A stretch of DNA of 64,000 nt from a virus. Position numbers and translations under genes: made by a program. The stretch is from positions 1 through 64,000 of the IMG/VR virus record IMGVR_UViG_3300048838_000628. One strand, 5' to 3'. The notes under the pieces were generated by a model. That model was not told where the DNA came from, ran no database searches, and saw nothing but the letters and a program-made list of their open reading frames with translations. Below are positions 31,420 to 40,474 of the stretch, piece by piece. The stretch's first letter is position 1. Each line of letters opens with the position of its first letter.

Positions 31420-31873
31420 ATCAACAGAAAAGAACGATGAGTTTACAACCGGCTCTAAACGTGGTAGTCAAGAAGGTAAAACAAGATACGATTTAATTGA
31501 TCCGTATTTTCTCAAAGAACTTGGCGATCTTATGCACCGTGGTGAAAAAATATATGGAGAAAATAATTGGAAGTTGGGGCAGCCTATTTCAAGAACTTAT
31601 GCTTCTTTGCTTAGACACACCGTAGAGCTTGTTTTGTATCCCAAAGATGAAGAAAATCATTTGGCGGCAATTGCTTATAATACAATGGTTATCATACATC
31701 ATATAAGAGCCATTGCAGAAGGCGAGCTTCCAAGTGAACTGGCCGATACCGACTGGTCTAAGTTGTTAATTGAAAATTATAATGCCAGAAAATCGAACGC
31801 TACAGCCCCTAATTTAAACGATAGTGGCGATGTGGCTACGATCATAGCCGTAAACAAAAAAGATCGCTTGTAG
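31406..31873 (+). CDS. DUF5664-type dATP/dGTP pyrophosphohydrolase-like protein
   Basis: 155 residues from the ATG at 31406, which has GAGG seven bases upstream; a TTG two codons earlier is also in frame. The family motifs are GKTRYDLI (24-31), GEKIYGENNW (46-55), RH at 70-71 and DEENHLAAIAYN (81-92), the all-alpha MazG-like metal-binding pattern. Relatives include MazZ, which removes dATP and dGTP in phages with 2-aminoadenine DNA. No PurZ or DatZ is seen here, so a general nucleotide-pool role is safer. Confidence 0.7.
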   Translation: MWTTKSTEKNDEFTTGSKRGSQEGKTRYDLIDPYFLKELGDLMHRGEKIYGENNWKLGQPISRTYASLLRHTVELVLYPKDEENHLAAIAYNTMVIIHHIRAIAEGELPSELADTDWSKLLIENYNARKSNATAPNLNDSGDVATIIAVNKKDRL

Positions 31874-31891
31874 GGGCATCCAGAGGGCAAA

Positions 31892-32332
31892 ATGCATATC
31901 AAATCACAAGTAGTGTCGGACTCGGAGTTCTGCAATAAAGACATGAGTTATTCTGTAGTGCATTATAGCGACTTTAACAGAATGAACATGTTCGGGATTA
32001 TTTTACATCACAGTCAGTTTATTAACTGTACGTTTCGTAATTGTGACTTTTCATATGCCGATTTATCCAGTTGTGATTTCATAGACTGTATATTTCATGA
32101 CTGCGTATTCTATCGAGCAAATATAGAAAACTGTAAAGGATTAGTTTATGACAACATTCGGTCTAGTACTTTTAAACCTTTTCTTTTTGGTGGTAGTGTT
32201 GTTTACTGGACGGAAAAGGCAATAGGCGACAAGAGGTTTATTGTAAATTACTACGAAGATATTCTTCTAGAGGATGAACTAAACGAGCTAGAAGAACGCT
32301 TTAAAGCTTTTATCAACCGAAATAGTATATAA
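31892..32332 (+). CDS. Pentapeptide-repeat protein
   Basis: 146 residues. Residues of about 20-85 form pentapeptide repeats of the A(D/N)LXX/CDFXX type (for example CDFSYADLSS, FIDCIFHDC, YRANIENC), which build a right-handed beta helix. The C-terminal 50 residues are acidic and helical. Some such proteins mimic DNA and bind gyrase, but the helix here is short, so that is only one possibility. Last gene of the + strand arm, followed at once by a terminator. Confidence 0.75.
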   Translation: MHIKSQVVSDSEFCNKDMSYSVVHYSDFNRMNMFGIILHHSQFINCTFRNCDFSYADLSSCDFIDCIFHDCVFYRANIENCKGLVYDNIRSSTFKPFLFGGSVVYWTEKAIGDKRFIVNYYEDILLEDELNELEERFKAFINRNSI

Positions 32333-32362
32333 AAAACTGGGGAGCTTGCGCTCCCCTTTTTT
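32331..32362. terminator. Bidirectional terminator between convergent arms
   Basis: GGGGAGC at 32339-32345 and GCTCCCC at 32350-32356 form a seven-pair stem with a TTGC loop. TTTTTT follows on the + strand side and AAAAAA precedes, so it works as a terminator for both strands. It ends the + strand arm and the - strand late operon. Confidence 0.88.
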
Positions 32363-32367
32363 GATTC

Positions 32368-33687
32368 CTAGCTATTCTTACTAATAAGCCTTTGCTTCAA
32401 ACTCTCTGTTAGTTCAATCTCTGAAGCTAGGTTTATGCTTCCACCAGCGTCCATTGGCACAAATGCATTAGGGCTAATAGAATAAGCAGTCCAACCTAAT
32501 TCAAGATTGCCGTTTCTAGGATTGATAAACAAATAAGCGCGCCAATCGTAGCCATTCATGCGAACGTTTGATTTAACAAATTCGTATCCTACTTGATCTT
32601 TCTGAAGATTAAATAAGATACTAGCCGACGTAGTTGGTGAGGTGCGAAAACGTAATGAATCGCTACCAGTATACATAATCTTTCTTAGTTCTCCACCTAG
32701 AGCCATATTTATCTCCTTCTGTTCCTCGTTACTAAAATCTCCATAACATAATTGTTCTATTAGCTTCTCATAACCAGATATATCATAATACTCTTTCCAC
32801 ACTCCTTGTCCACCCCAACAAAAATAGCAAACACCTTTTATGTTTATTTCTTTCTTGTATAGAGCGTTCCAAACAGATTGTAATTGCAAGAAAGCATATT
32901 GCTCCCAAGAAGCAAGATCAGTTTTCCATGTCATGAAAGCAAGAATAGATTTGCCTATTCCCATATGAGATGGCGAAAATCCTGGAACGGATGACTGATA
33001 ATTATAATAAGCGTGAATTGTGTCAAAGCCCCATTCGGTTATAATGATGTTTGGCAAATTGCCAAAGTTTGCAATACAGTAATCGTTTATGTGTTTAAAT
33101 CTACCAAATAGATTTGGCCGAGTGTGATTTAAGTCTTTAACCCATTTTTGATAATCTGTACTGCCACCATATTCTGCATACCAGTTTGTTGCTGCATATT
33201 CATGTAGACCAAGATAAAGATAATCTGGATTATCGCAAATAAGTTTAAACAAAGGTTTTAGCATTTCATACTGTGCAGGATTATTATTAGGAGTTTCTGG
33301 TGTTCCTACAGAGAAGTTGCATAAAACAACTTTAGTTTTATTTTTAATTGCTATCTTAGCGCACTCTATTTCCCAATCAACCATGGCTTTTGTAATAGCA
33401 GGCTCGTTGTTGGTGTGCAAGACAAGTCCATAATTTGCGGCTGCTGAATAAATGTTCCACCACGTTTCAGGCGATATTTGCATCCATAAGTTATCTTGGT
33501 TAGGAAGGGCCATATCTCGATATATGACGTTCATATAAGGGAACCTGCCTTTCATCTCAGCAGCAAAAGGCATAGAGTTTATAACCAGAATACTTTCTGG
33601 CTGGTCAACAGATAAATAACTAATTAAATCTGTTTTTTGCTTATCTGTTATAAACAAACCATCTATGTTAAGCCCCATGCGTTTCAT
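32368..33687 (-). CDS. Clan GH-A glycoside hydrolase with C-terminal SH3-like domain
   Basis: 439 residues. A TIM-barrel of clan GH-A is indicated by the acid/base Glu in NNEP (E95) and the nucleophile Glu in ITEWGF (E218), about 120 residues apart as usual. LHEY (161-164) and WGGQG further on are other barrel loops. An SH3_3-like segment (LRFRTSPTTSASILFNL, about 345-400) likely binds cell wall. As the last gene after the holin and C39 peptidase, it is probably a wall-degrading lysin or a virion-linked hydrolase. The exact family and sugar are not clear. Confidence 0.65.
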   Translation of the reverse strand: MKRMGLNIDGLFITDKQKTDLISYLSVDQPESILVINSMPFAAEMKGRFPYMNVIYRDMALPNQDNLWMQISPETWWNIYSAAANYGLVLHTNNEPAITKAMVDWEIECAKIAIKNKTKVVLCNFSVGTPETPNNNPAQYEMLKPLFKLICDNPDYLYLGLHEYAATNWYAEYGGSTDYQKWVKDLNHTRPNLFGRFKHINDYCIANFGNLPNIIITEWGFDTIHAYYNYQSSVPGFSPSHMGIGKSILAFMTWKTDLASWEQYAFLQLQSVWNALYKKEINIKGVCYFCWGGQGVWKEYYDISGYEKLIEQLCYGDFSNEEQKEINMALGGELRKIMYTGSDSLRFRTSPTTSASILFNLQKDQVGYEFVKSNVRMNGYDWRAYLFINPRNGNLELGWTAYSISPNAFVPMDAGGSINLASEIELTESLKQRLISKNS

Positions 33688-34394
33688 TTTTTTTTACCCT
33701 TTAAATACATACCTTGAAAGGGCATGTTACTACCTGTGCCAAGTTGTGCTATAGCTTCGGCAAAAGACTGTACAGAGTAGCGCATGTAGGCTCTTGTGTT
33801 TGGATCGTGAGTTATAATATCCCCATCGTATCCAACAACAACTAAGAAATGTCCGTAATTTTTGCCCCTAATTAGCTTGTCATAGTTCACAAGCATTAGA
33901 ACAGGAATGTTCTGATACACGCTTTTTAATATCTTACTCATATGCAAAGGCCGAAAATATTCTGGCGAGTAATTATGTTTCTTTGCTAAATATATTAACT
34001 GGTTAAAACTAACAAAGTCCCTACCAATTAATTGTATATCAGAGGCCAAATCGTTAACAGAGCGATCAAACCCGTTTATGTTTCGCATTAAAATAGATAG
34101 AGATGCAAGACCGCAGTCATTAGGATGTTTGCTGCTGTCGGCATCATTTTGTGAGACATAATCTGTAGTTATAACGTGTTCTTTTAGCTCCACATAATCA
34201 TGTACGTCTTTGTGTACCCAAAAGTCCTTACCGTTGTAATTGTAATTGACCCATTTTTCGTTCTCTTGTATATATTCGGCAATCACACCAATTGATGTTA
34301 AATACCATTCAACACGAGAATTAATGTCTGGTGCAGCACGACAATTAACATGACTGTGGTTGCTTGCCCCTAACGCATTTATATAAACTTGCAT
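33684..34394 (-). CDS. C39-like cysteine peptidase with N-terminal SH3 domain
   Basis: 236 residues. N-terminal SH3 domain over about 13-65 (VNCRAAPDINSRV, GVIAEYI, WVNYNYNG). Peptidase_C39-like domain with Q82 (oxyanion), catalytic C94 in NDCGLASL, H182 in GHFLVVVGYDG and D197 in HDPN. Such enzymes cut peptides of the wall or act as amidases in phage lysins. It sits directly between the holin and a glycosidase with SH3, which supports a lysis role. GGAGG lies upstream of the ATG. Confidence 0.75.
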   Translation of the reverse strand: MQVYINALGASNHSHVNCRAAPDINSRVEWYLTSIGVIAEYIQENEKWVNYNYNGKDFWVHKDVHDYVELKEHVITTDYVSQNDADSSKHPNDCGLASLSILMRNINGFDRSVNDLASDIQLIGRDFVSFNQLIYLAKKHNYSPEYFRPLHMSKILKSVYQNIPVLMLVNYDKLIRGKNYGHFLVVVGYDGDIITHDPNTRAYMRYSVQSFAEAIAQLGTGSNMPFQGMYLKGKKK

Positions 34395-34405
34395 AGCGCC
34401 TCCTT

Positions 34406-34432
34406 AAAAAGATGGGGCGGCTTTCGCCGCCC
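34406..34432 (-). terminator. Terminator-like hairpin after the holin gene
   Basis: GGGCGGC/GCCGCCC stem at 34415-34432 with a short loop, followed on the - strand by ATCTTTTT. It separates the holin transcript from the two lytic enzymes, allowing the enzymes only readthrough. The stem sequence recurs after the tail-tube and capsid genes. Confidence 0.65.
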
Positions 34433-34459
34433 ACTAGGGGAATCTAGTTGAAACGGTGA

Positions 34460-34873
34460 TTAACCGATTCTCTGTAATTGTGAAGCTGCTTCGTGCTTAG
34501 AAATCTTTTCTTCAGAAATCTGTGCTTTAGTAGCATCTAACAGCGATTCAATAACGCTTTCTAGCAGATCAATAGATACTTCTTCATATCCTTGTTCCGC
34601 AAGCCACTGACGAGCCTTATCTGTAGCAAGGCGTAACTTTTCTTTTGCTTCAAGTTTAAGCTCTGCACCAACAATTTCAGCGATACGAATACCGAAACGA
34701 GCAGCGCTTTCATAAGCCAAGCGTACATCTTCAGGACGTGACATAAGAAATTCTTCCCAACGGCCACGAACCCAAACAGTAACATATCCAACCACTACCG
34801 GAACAAGAACCGCCACAAGTGCCGCCAGAAGGTTGATAAGGTTTTGCAGAACTGGCGTCCAATCAATTTCCAT
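34460..34873 (-). CDS. LLH-type holin
   Basis: 137 residues: one hydrophobic segment at about 12-35 (LINLLAALVAVLVPVVVGYVTVWV) and a long amphipathic C-terminal part with AARFGIRIAEIVGAELKLEAKEKLRLATDKARQWL, the pattern of the phage LLH holin family (AEQ-x-x-K-helix followed by GY). Position directly before the wall-degrading enzymes supports a holin function. It overlaps the coiled-coil gene by 11 bases. Confidence 0.75.
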   Translation of the reverse strand: MEIDWTPVLQNLINLLAALVAVLVPVVVGYVTVWVRGRWEEFLMSRPEDVRLAYESAARFGIRIAEIVGAELKLEAKEKLRLATDKARQWLAEQGYEEVSIDLLESVIESLLDATKAQISEEKISKHEAASQLQRIG

Positions 34874-35519
34874 TTTGAATCTCCTTTAACTGTCTTTCTA
34901 ATTTACTGATAACGATTTCTTTTTCTCGTAACTGTATTTCTAAGGTTTCAATAACGGTCACAAGCTCTTTGTTTAAAATAGTTAATCGCTCAACTTCTTT
35001 ACGTAAGCTTTCCATCTCATTGCTCATCTCACTCACTTGCTGTTTAAGACTCATTATAACAAACGAATTTTTTGTTGCAGTTTCAAGTCTCTGATTGGCT
35101 TGCTTTAAATCTTCAATGAGATTATCGACTTTTCTTTGTAGCTCTTTGCGTTGTTCTTCGTTAACAGCAAACTCTTTCTTTGTTTCTTCAAGCTCTTGTT
35201 TAATTGCTTGACGATATTCTTGGCTATCTCGCAGCAACATCTCCTGCATCATGTTAGCCATTAAAGTTCGGTTTTTAATTTCTTCTGAATATGTCGTTTC
35301 AGCATTTTGCGCCTTAAGCATTTCTACTTCATCTCTATTTTTAGCAGCAGCAATACGATTACGCCAGTAGAGAAAAAGTATTAAAATGAAATTTAAGACT
35401 ACGGCAGAAATAACATATGAGATATTATTAGAAGAAGCTGTTTGAAGTTCTTGCAAGAGTTTTAGAAACTCGTTAATCTCCTGCCCCATCTGATTCGTTA
35501 CTATCGTTGCTAGCGGCAT
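34863..35519 (-). CDS. Membrane-anchored coiled-coil protein of the lysis region
   Basis: 218 residues. A single span at about 33-53 (ISYVISAVVLNFILILFLYW) is followed by RNR and then 150 residues of heptad-rich coiled coil (KQELEETKKEF, LIEDLKQANQRLE, MESLRKEVERLTILNKEL). Its place next to the holin and its topology resemble a spanin-like or holin-accessory protein. No second lipoprotein gene is seen, so a spanin pair is not established. Overlaps the preceding gene by 47 bases. Confidence 0.6.
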   Translation of the reverse strand: MPLATIVTNQMGQEINEFLKLLQELQTASSNNISYVISAVVLNFILILFLYWRNRIAAAKNRDEVEMLKAQNAETTYSEEIKNRTLMANMMQEMLLRDSQEYRQAIKQELEETKKEFAVNEEQRKELQRKVDNLIEDLKQANQRLETATKNSFVIMSLKQQVSEMSNEMESLRKEVERLTILNKELVTVIETLEIQLREKEIVISKLERQLKEIQNGN

Positions 35520-35658
35520 TAAAAACTCCTAACAGTTGTAAGAACAGTTCGGCAATGGTTTTATTCTTACCATCGTCTAACCTATAAGTTGTGCCGGAAG
35601 GCGTATTTGCAAGAACCAGTAAAACCTCGCGCAGCAATTCTTCTTTAATTTTTACCAT
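35473..35658 (-). CDS. Small hypothetical protein downstream of tail fibre
   Basis: 61 residues from the ATG at 35658, which has AGGGGAA upstream; longer in-frame starts lie inside the fibre gene. A helix KEELLREVLLVLAN, the turn PSGTTYRLDDGKN and a second helix AELFLQLLGVF with an acidic Ser/Asn tail. Possibly a fibre chaperone, but only from position. Confidence 0.55.
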   Translation of the reverse strand: MVKIKEELLREVLLVLANTPSGTTYRLDDGKNKTIAELFLQLLGVFNAASNDSNESDGAGD

Positions 35659-35675
35659 TTTATTTCCCCTTTTTA

Positions 35676-37475
35676 TTATGCCAACATTGTTTCTTTTGCT
35701 ACCCAAACTGAACTTTCACGACGCTCAAAAGCAAGATTGTTGCCGTCTTTAATAATGCGCCATGTGCCGTCTACGGCGGGATCGCCTAAGTAGAAAGCGG
35801 CTTCGCTTCGTACACCGTCGACATTGACGCTACCACGCTCAACACCAGCGGTTAAGAATTTAATCTTATTAGAACCAGTTAGCGCAAGACTTCCAGTTGA
35901 AACTGTTTCAATAAATGCATCGCCAGCAGCAATACCGGCAGTGGTCGTATAACTTGCACCAGCAACACCGGCATACATATAGGGATTACCAAAGCGCGAA
36001 ATACGAATAAAAGCCCTACCGTTAGTTGTATTGCTATCAAAACCTGCGATAACGCTATCGCCATCTCGGAACACACCTAGCTTAGCATCTGTTGATTCTG
36101 TGCCAAGAAGCAAAGAACCATTGCTACCTTCTGGAATAAATCTAGCCACACGTCTTGTGCCACCAGAATTATTTACGTTAATATCAAGGCAACCAACACG
36201 AGAAGCATGATTGCTTACTAGCCAGAAGTAATTTAGACTACCAATTTCTGTATCTTCAGTTGTTGATGTTTCAACAGCAGCTTGTATTTTTAGACCAATT
36301 CCATCAGCAGGTGTTCCAGTAGTGTTTTTGGTGAACCTAATAATTTCAGAAGTGCTATTGTTTAGCGCATCTTCAAGTAAATAATCACCACCACCTCCAA
36401 CAGAAGCATTGATAATAGGATTAAGCGGGTCTGTGTTATCAACAGTAACGTTTGTTCCGGCTACAACACTTTCTAGTTTAGAATCGAGTGCAGCATCTAA
36501 ATCTGTTTGATCTGATAACGTACCCGTAATGCTTCCCCAAGTACCACCACCGCCAGACATTGTTTCAATCTTATCTCTGATAGCGTTTTTGGTAGGAGCA
36601 TCCGTATTCCCATTCCATGTAGTGGCGTCATAAGCATCATCAGATACGTTGATAATCGTAGGCTTGTTTAATATCTGTGCGTCACCAGAAACAGCGTCCC
36701 AGTCAGCGTTTACATTAGCTTCTGCTGTAGTGCTGATAATGGGGTTATTTGGATCGGTATTATCAACAGAGACAAGACCCGTTCCAGAAACTCCATCAAC
36801 CTTAGCATCAAGAGCAAGCTGCAAATCTGTCTGGTCGCTTAGTGTTCCAGCAATATCGCCCCAATCAGGTGAACCGCTAGTGGCCGGTTTATCTTCTAAA
36901 ATCCAGTCGCTACCAGCAGTACGGTAAACGAGAATTTTGCCATCCGTAGGGCTTCCTACTGTGCTATCTAAAGGTGTACCACGCAAAGCCACAACAGTTA
37001 ATGCGCCAGAACCAGTAGCATCACCTGTGTGCGTAGCATTATTTACAATAGTCGGCTTATTAAGAATTTGCGCATCACCTGATACCGCATTCCAATCTGC
37101 GTTAACGTTTACTTCAGCACCAGTAGCAATACCAGAGAGTTTTGTTTTCTCTGTTGCCGTAAAGACTTTATTTGTAGTTCCGTCTGTGTGATTGTCCGTA
37201 TCAAATGCATCACCAGATACACCTTGAGGGTCATACGTAGCAATAAGCATGTCCCCAAGACCTGAAGCGGCTGCGAATTCAAGGCCGTCCTCTGTGTTAT
37301 TAACAACCACAACTTGACCAGAAGCACCAGTGTAATCGCTTGGCGTGTCTGTAAGATCAAGAAATTCTTCAGCACCACCGCCACCATTTGTTTCTAAATC
37401 ATTTACAAAATTTGTTAAAGTGTTTAACCACGCTCTTAAATCAAAAGGATTGCGCGGTGGCTGAACTATAGGCAT
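35676..37475 (-). CDS. Tail fibre protein with internal repeats
   Basis: 599 residues. The N-terminus MPIVQPPRNPFDLRAWLNTL resembles that of the next fibre and probably docks it to the tail tip. The middle repeats ADWNAVSGDAQILNKPTI and ADWDAVSGDAQILNKPTI, two SDQTDLQLALDAK/SDQTDLDAALDSK turns and two VDNTDP-x-NPIIS/N segments, typical of trimeric fibre shafts. The C-terminal 200 residues are beta-rich (GRAFIRISRFGNPYMYAG) and likely form the receptor-binding head. Confidence 0.8.
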   Translation of the reverse strand: MPIVQPPRNPFDLRAWLNTLTNFVNDLETNGGGGAEEFLDLTDTPSDYTGASGQVVVVNNTEDGLEFAAASGLGDMLIATYDPQGVSGDAFDTDNHTDGTTNKVFTATEKTKLSGIATGAEVNVNADWNAVSGDAQILNKPTIVNNATHTGDATGSGALTVVALRGTPLDSTVGSPTDGKILVYRTAGSDWILEDKPATSGSPDWGDIAGTLSDQTDLQLALDAKVDGVSGTGLVSVDNTDPNNPIISTTAEANVNADWDAVSGDAQILNKPTIINVSDDAYDATTWNGNTDAPTKNAIRDKIETMSGGGGTWGSITGTLSDQTDLDAALDSKLESVVAGTNVTVDNTDPLNPIINASVGGGGDYLLEDALNNSTSEIIRFTKNTTGTPADGIGLKIQAAVETSTTEDTEIGSLNYFWLVSNHASRVGCLDINVNNSGGTRRVARFIPEGSNGSLLLGTESTDAKLGVFRDGDSVIAGFDSNTTNGRAFIRISRFGNPYMYAGVAGASYTTTAGIAAGDAFIETVSTGSLALTGSNKIKFLTAGVERGSVNVDGVRSEAAFYLGDPAVDGTWRIIKDGNNLAFERRESSVWVAKETMLA

Positions 37476-37481
37476 AGTTTT

Positions 37482-38660
37482 TTACTCCCAATCCCAAACC
37501 ATAGTCGTGCAAGTAATTGAGTTGTTTGTACTAGCGGCATTCCATACAACTCTTACGTCCATCGTGTTACTCGTAGTTGTATTTATTGTCGTATCACACT
37601 TTAAAGCTCTCTCTAACGATGTGATAGTACCAGCGTTTGTATATGACAGAATACCGGCTCCCTTAATGCTTCCAGATGCGCCAGTTGTACGTAGAATAAA
37701 TACGGCTTCAATATACCACGAGTTATCTGTTCCTGCGGCACTTGTAAGAGTTACGGGGGCAGAAACAAGTGTTGTTCCACCATAACGTATCTGTATTGTG
37801 ATTGTTCTATCAGTGTGCGTTGCAGTATAATAACCGCCAGCTTTTAATCTAAGAACTTGACTTTCTACTAGATAGTTGGCAACAAATGTCATGTTCGAGT
37901 AGTAAAAGCCGCTTGTATCAACAATGCTTGTTGCAGTTACAGTGTTAGTAACAGTCATATCATTAAGCGAATTGTACATCAAACCCTTTTGACGTATTGT
38001 GGTGTTTGTGTTTCTTGACCACATTGAGTTATTCTGAAAGAACAGATCGCCACCAGTAGTACCACTTGGAATACCGTCTGCGCGCTTAACAATGTTCAAG
38101 CCTTTTTGAGCATATATGGTCATCGCTGTTTCATAACCAGTATCGCCCGTTGGCGTTGTTGAGAACAACAAAGATGCGCCAGTAGTCGTGTTTGTCCAAG
38201 CTTCAGTTGTAGTTGCTCGTATTAATGCAGCAGAAGTAAGTGTAGAACTATCTGCTGTTCCTGAAAAGAAAATGTTCCCAAGATCATGATTAATACTTAC
38301 TCCACTAACAGTAATAAAATCAGCACCATGAAACTTCCTTAAATTAATATTAGGTGCCGTATTGGTAGTTGCAGCATAACTGTTTACAACAGAGTTATTA
38401 AAGAAAGCATTATTGGGTGTTGTAGAACCAATAACACTAGGCGCGCCCCAATTAACTCTAGCGTTATCTAAAACGCCTGTCTGTATATGGGCTGCGTCCA
38501 ATAGAATAAAACTAGGAACAGCAGCACTTGAGGCAACACCAAAGACTTTATAAGCATCTTGAGATGTAAAGTCAAATGTAGAACCGTTTACCGCGTCTTT
38601 CAAACTATAAAGCCATAAGCGAATGTTGCAAAGATCGCTAGGTGGATCACTAATTGGCAT
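37482..38660 (-). CDS. Tail fibre or tail-tip protein with matching N-terminus
   Basis: 392 residues. MPISDPPSDLCNIRLWLYSL at the N-terminus parallels MPIVQPPRNPFDLRAWLNTL of the fibre downstream. The rest is Ser/Thr/Gly-rich beta structure (ITIQIRYGGTTLVSAPVTLTS) with a final SITCTTMVWDWE. Short gap of six bases to the next fibre. Likely a receptor-interacting structural protein of the tail tip. Confidence 0.7.
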   Translation of the reverse strand: MPISDPPSDLCNIRLWLYSLKDAVNGSTFDFTSQDAYKVFGVASSAAVPSFILLDAAHIQTGVLDNARVNWGAPSVIGSTTPNNAFFNNSVVNSYAATTNTAPNINLRKFHGADFITVSGVSINHDLGNIFFSGTADSSTLTSAALIRATTTEAWTNTTTGASLLFSTTPTGDTGYETAMTIYAQKGLNIVKRADGIPSGTTGGDLFFQNNSMWSRNTNTTIRQKGLMYNSLNDMTVTNTVTATSIVDTSGFYYSNMTFVANYLVESQVLRLKAGGYYTATHTDRTITIQIRYGGTTLVSAPVTLTSAAGTDNSWYIEAVFILRTTGASGSIKGAGILSYTNAGTITSLERALKCDTTINTTTSNTMDVRVVWNAASTNNSITCTTMVWDWE

Positions 38661-38668
38661 TTTGCCTC

Positions 38669-40474
38669 CTAAACTTCAAATACTACGATAGCGGTTAGAT
38701 CAAGCGTATCGCTTGTAGTCCAACTGCCGCCAGACGGTCTAACAGCTATTTCAAATGTTGCTCCAGCAGTTGTAGGAACAACTACAAAATTTGCAATGTA
38801 ACGACCGTTATTAACTGTTTTAATTCCGTTCTGCGTGTCAATAATAAAATCGTTCTCTTTATAGAACTGTTCAATATAACCAGAACTTGTAAGATTGTGT
38901 ACAACACTCTTACCATCAAGATCAAGAGCAAAATAAGCTACAACACTTGCACCTGTAGGAATTGGTCTAATATCACCAAGAAGCCAATCAGCAGTTTTGT
39001 TAACAGTAAACTTATACCAATCAAAACCGCCAGAATTATAATTATTTGCCGTACTTAACGGTATGTTGTAACTGTAATAACCGATGTTGTGCATCGGTGA
39101 AGTAACAAGGAAATATTCACCACTTTCCCGCAACTGCCTACCAAGAGAAATCAAAATCTTTTCTTGTGAAGCATCTCGTTTAAAATCGTTTGTCGATTGC
39201 AAAACATAACTTATATTTCGTTCTTCTTGAGAGATGCTCATAGTGTATGATTTAATATAATAAGTAGCGTTGTTTAAAGAGAACGCTTCTATTTTCTTTG
39301 TATTTGCTTGCCCGGTCATTGCATTGTATTTACTCATAAAATGAGAATAAGCTAGTTCGACTGTGTTCCCCGGCATAATATCTGTTGAAAATTCTGAACT
39401 ACTAATTTCAATTTCAGTATCGCCTTGAGATTCTTTTATCTCTGTGATACCTTTGCCGTACACTGTGTCACCGGCCTGTTGTCTTTCTGTAGCAGTTGGG
39501 TTTTCTAAAGTATCGGGTTGTATCTCTTTATAATAGAAAGTCAAGTATTTCTGGTCATAATCAAAATTAGTTACAGAGCTTTCGTAAGTAAAATTATTTG
39601 GAGCATCAATAATATAAGGCGAAATAATACTGCCATATGTACTCTTATCGCTTGCCATAACAATTTGTGGCGTGGTGGCTGGTGTACCTGTTTTATATTC
39701 CCAACCGTAGCCATAAAAGCCCGTTGCCCTTGGCTCATTTGGAATGCGAATATTAAACTCATCTATGTTCTTTTCGTTGTATTGTAGACCGGTTGATTCG
39801 TTAAATACTCCACACTCAATTGAGTGAACAACAGCAAATAATCCGCCACCATAGTGTACGAGTTTGTTACCTCCATATCTGAAATAAAACTTTGGCACGC
39901 TTTCAGATATTTTCTGCAACTGTGCTAAAATGCTTTTCTCATCTCGCAAATCAATTCTTGTTGCAGTTGATTTAGAAAATATACTATGAAACCTAGTTAT
40001 TTCCCAATAAGCATATTGATTATTTCCGGTTGTTGGGCCGGGGATAGAGATATTCTTTAATATTGAATAGAAGCCCGCTAATGCCGTTTTATTGTTAACA
40101 ATTGTGTTAGGAACGGCAGCGGTGTAATTGAGCAAATAAAGCATATCGTTACAATCAAAGGTTATTTGTCCATCAAGAATGTTGATATTTGTTTCGTATA
40201 ACATTCCAGTAACAATAATTTTGCCATCTTCTTCAACTTCAACATAATAGTTCTTATTTTTAACGATAGGAAAGTCGTTCATAAAGTTGAAGTTGTTTAC
40301 GTTTGTTGTTACTTTAAACGTAGTAAGCTCAACTATACTACGGCTAATCTCTACGCTATCTGCCAAAAATTCAAGAACCGGAGAAGCGTGTGATAAAATC
40401 TCAAAATTTATAGAGACATAACCACCACTACTTGAAAGTCGATTTACGCCTTCATAAATAGATGTTTTAATCAT
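38669..40474 (-). CDS. Tal/tail-hub-like protein
   Basis: 601 residues. Strand-rich N-terminal 250 residues (EISRSIVELTTFKVTTNVNNF, YYVEVEEDGKIIVTGMLYE, GQITFDCNDMLYLLNY) recall the gp27-like hub fold of tail-associated proteins, and position after the Dit-like gene supports this. The C-terminal 150 residues are a separate beta domain (FVVVPTTAGATFEIAVRPSGG). It shares one base with the previous gene's stop. No lytic motif seen. Confidence 0.6.
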   Translation of the reverse strand: MIKTSIYEGVNRLSSSGGYVSINFEILSHASPVLEFLADSVEISRSIVELTTFKVTTNVNNFNFMNDFPIVKNKNYYVEVEEDGKIIVTGMLYETNINILDGQITFDCNDMLYLLNYTAAVPNTIVNNKTALAGFYSILKNISIPGPTTGNNQYAYWEITRFHSIFSKSTATRIDLRDEKSILAQLQKISESVPKFYFRYGGNKLVHYGGGLFAVVHSIECGVFNESTGLQYNEKNIDEFNIRIPNEPRATGFYGYGWEYKTGTPATTPQIVMASDKSTYGSIISPYIIDAPNNFTYESSVTNFDYDQKYLTFYYKEIQPDTLENPTATERQQAGDTVYGKGITEIKESQGDTEIEISSSEFSTDIMPGNTVELAYSHFMSKYNAMTGQANTKKIEAFSLNNATYYIKSYTMSISQEERNISYVLQSTNDFKRDASQEKILISLGRQLRESGEYFLVTSPMHNIGYYSYNIPLSTANNYNSGGFDWYKFTVNKTADWLLGDIRPIPTGASVVAYFALDLDGKSVVHNLTSSGYIEQFYKENDFIIDTQNGIKTVNNGRYIANFVVVPTTAGATFEIAVRPSGGSWTTSDTLDLTAIVVFEV

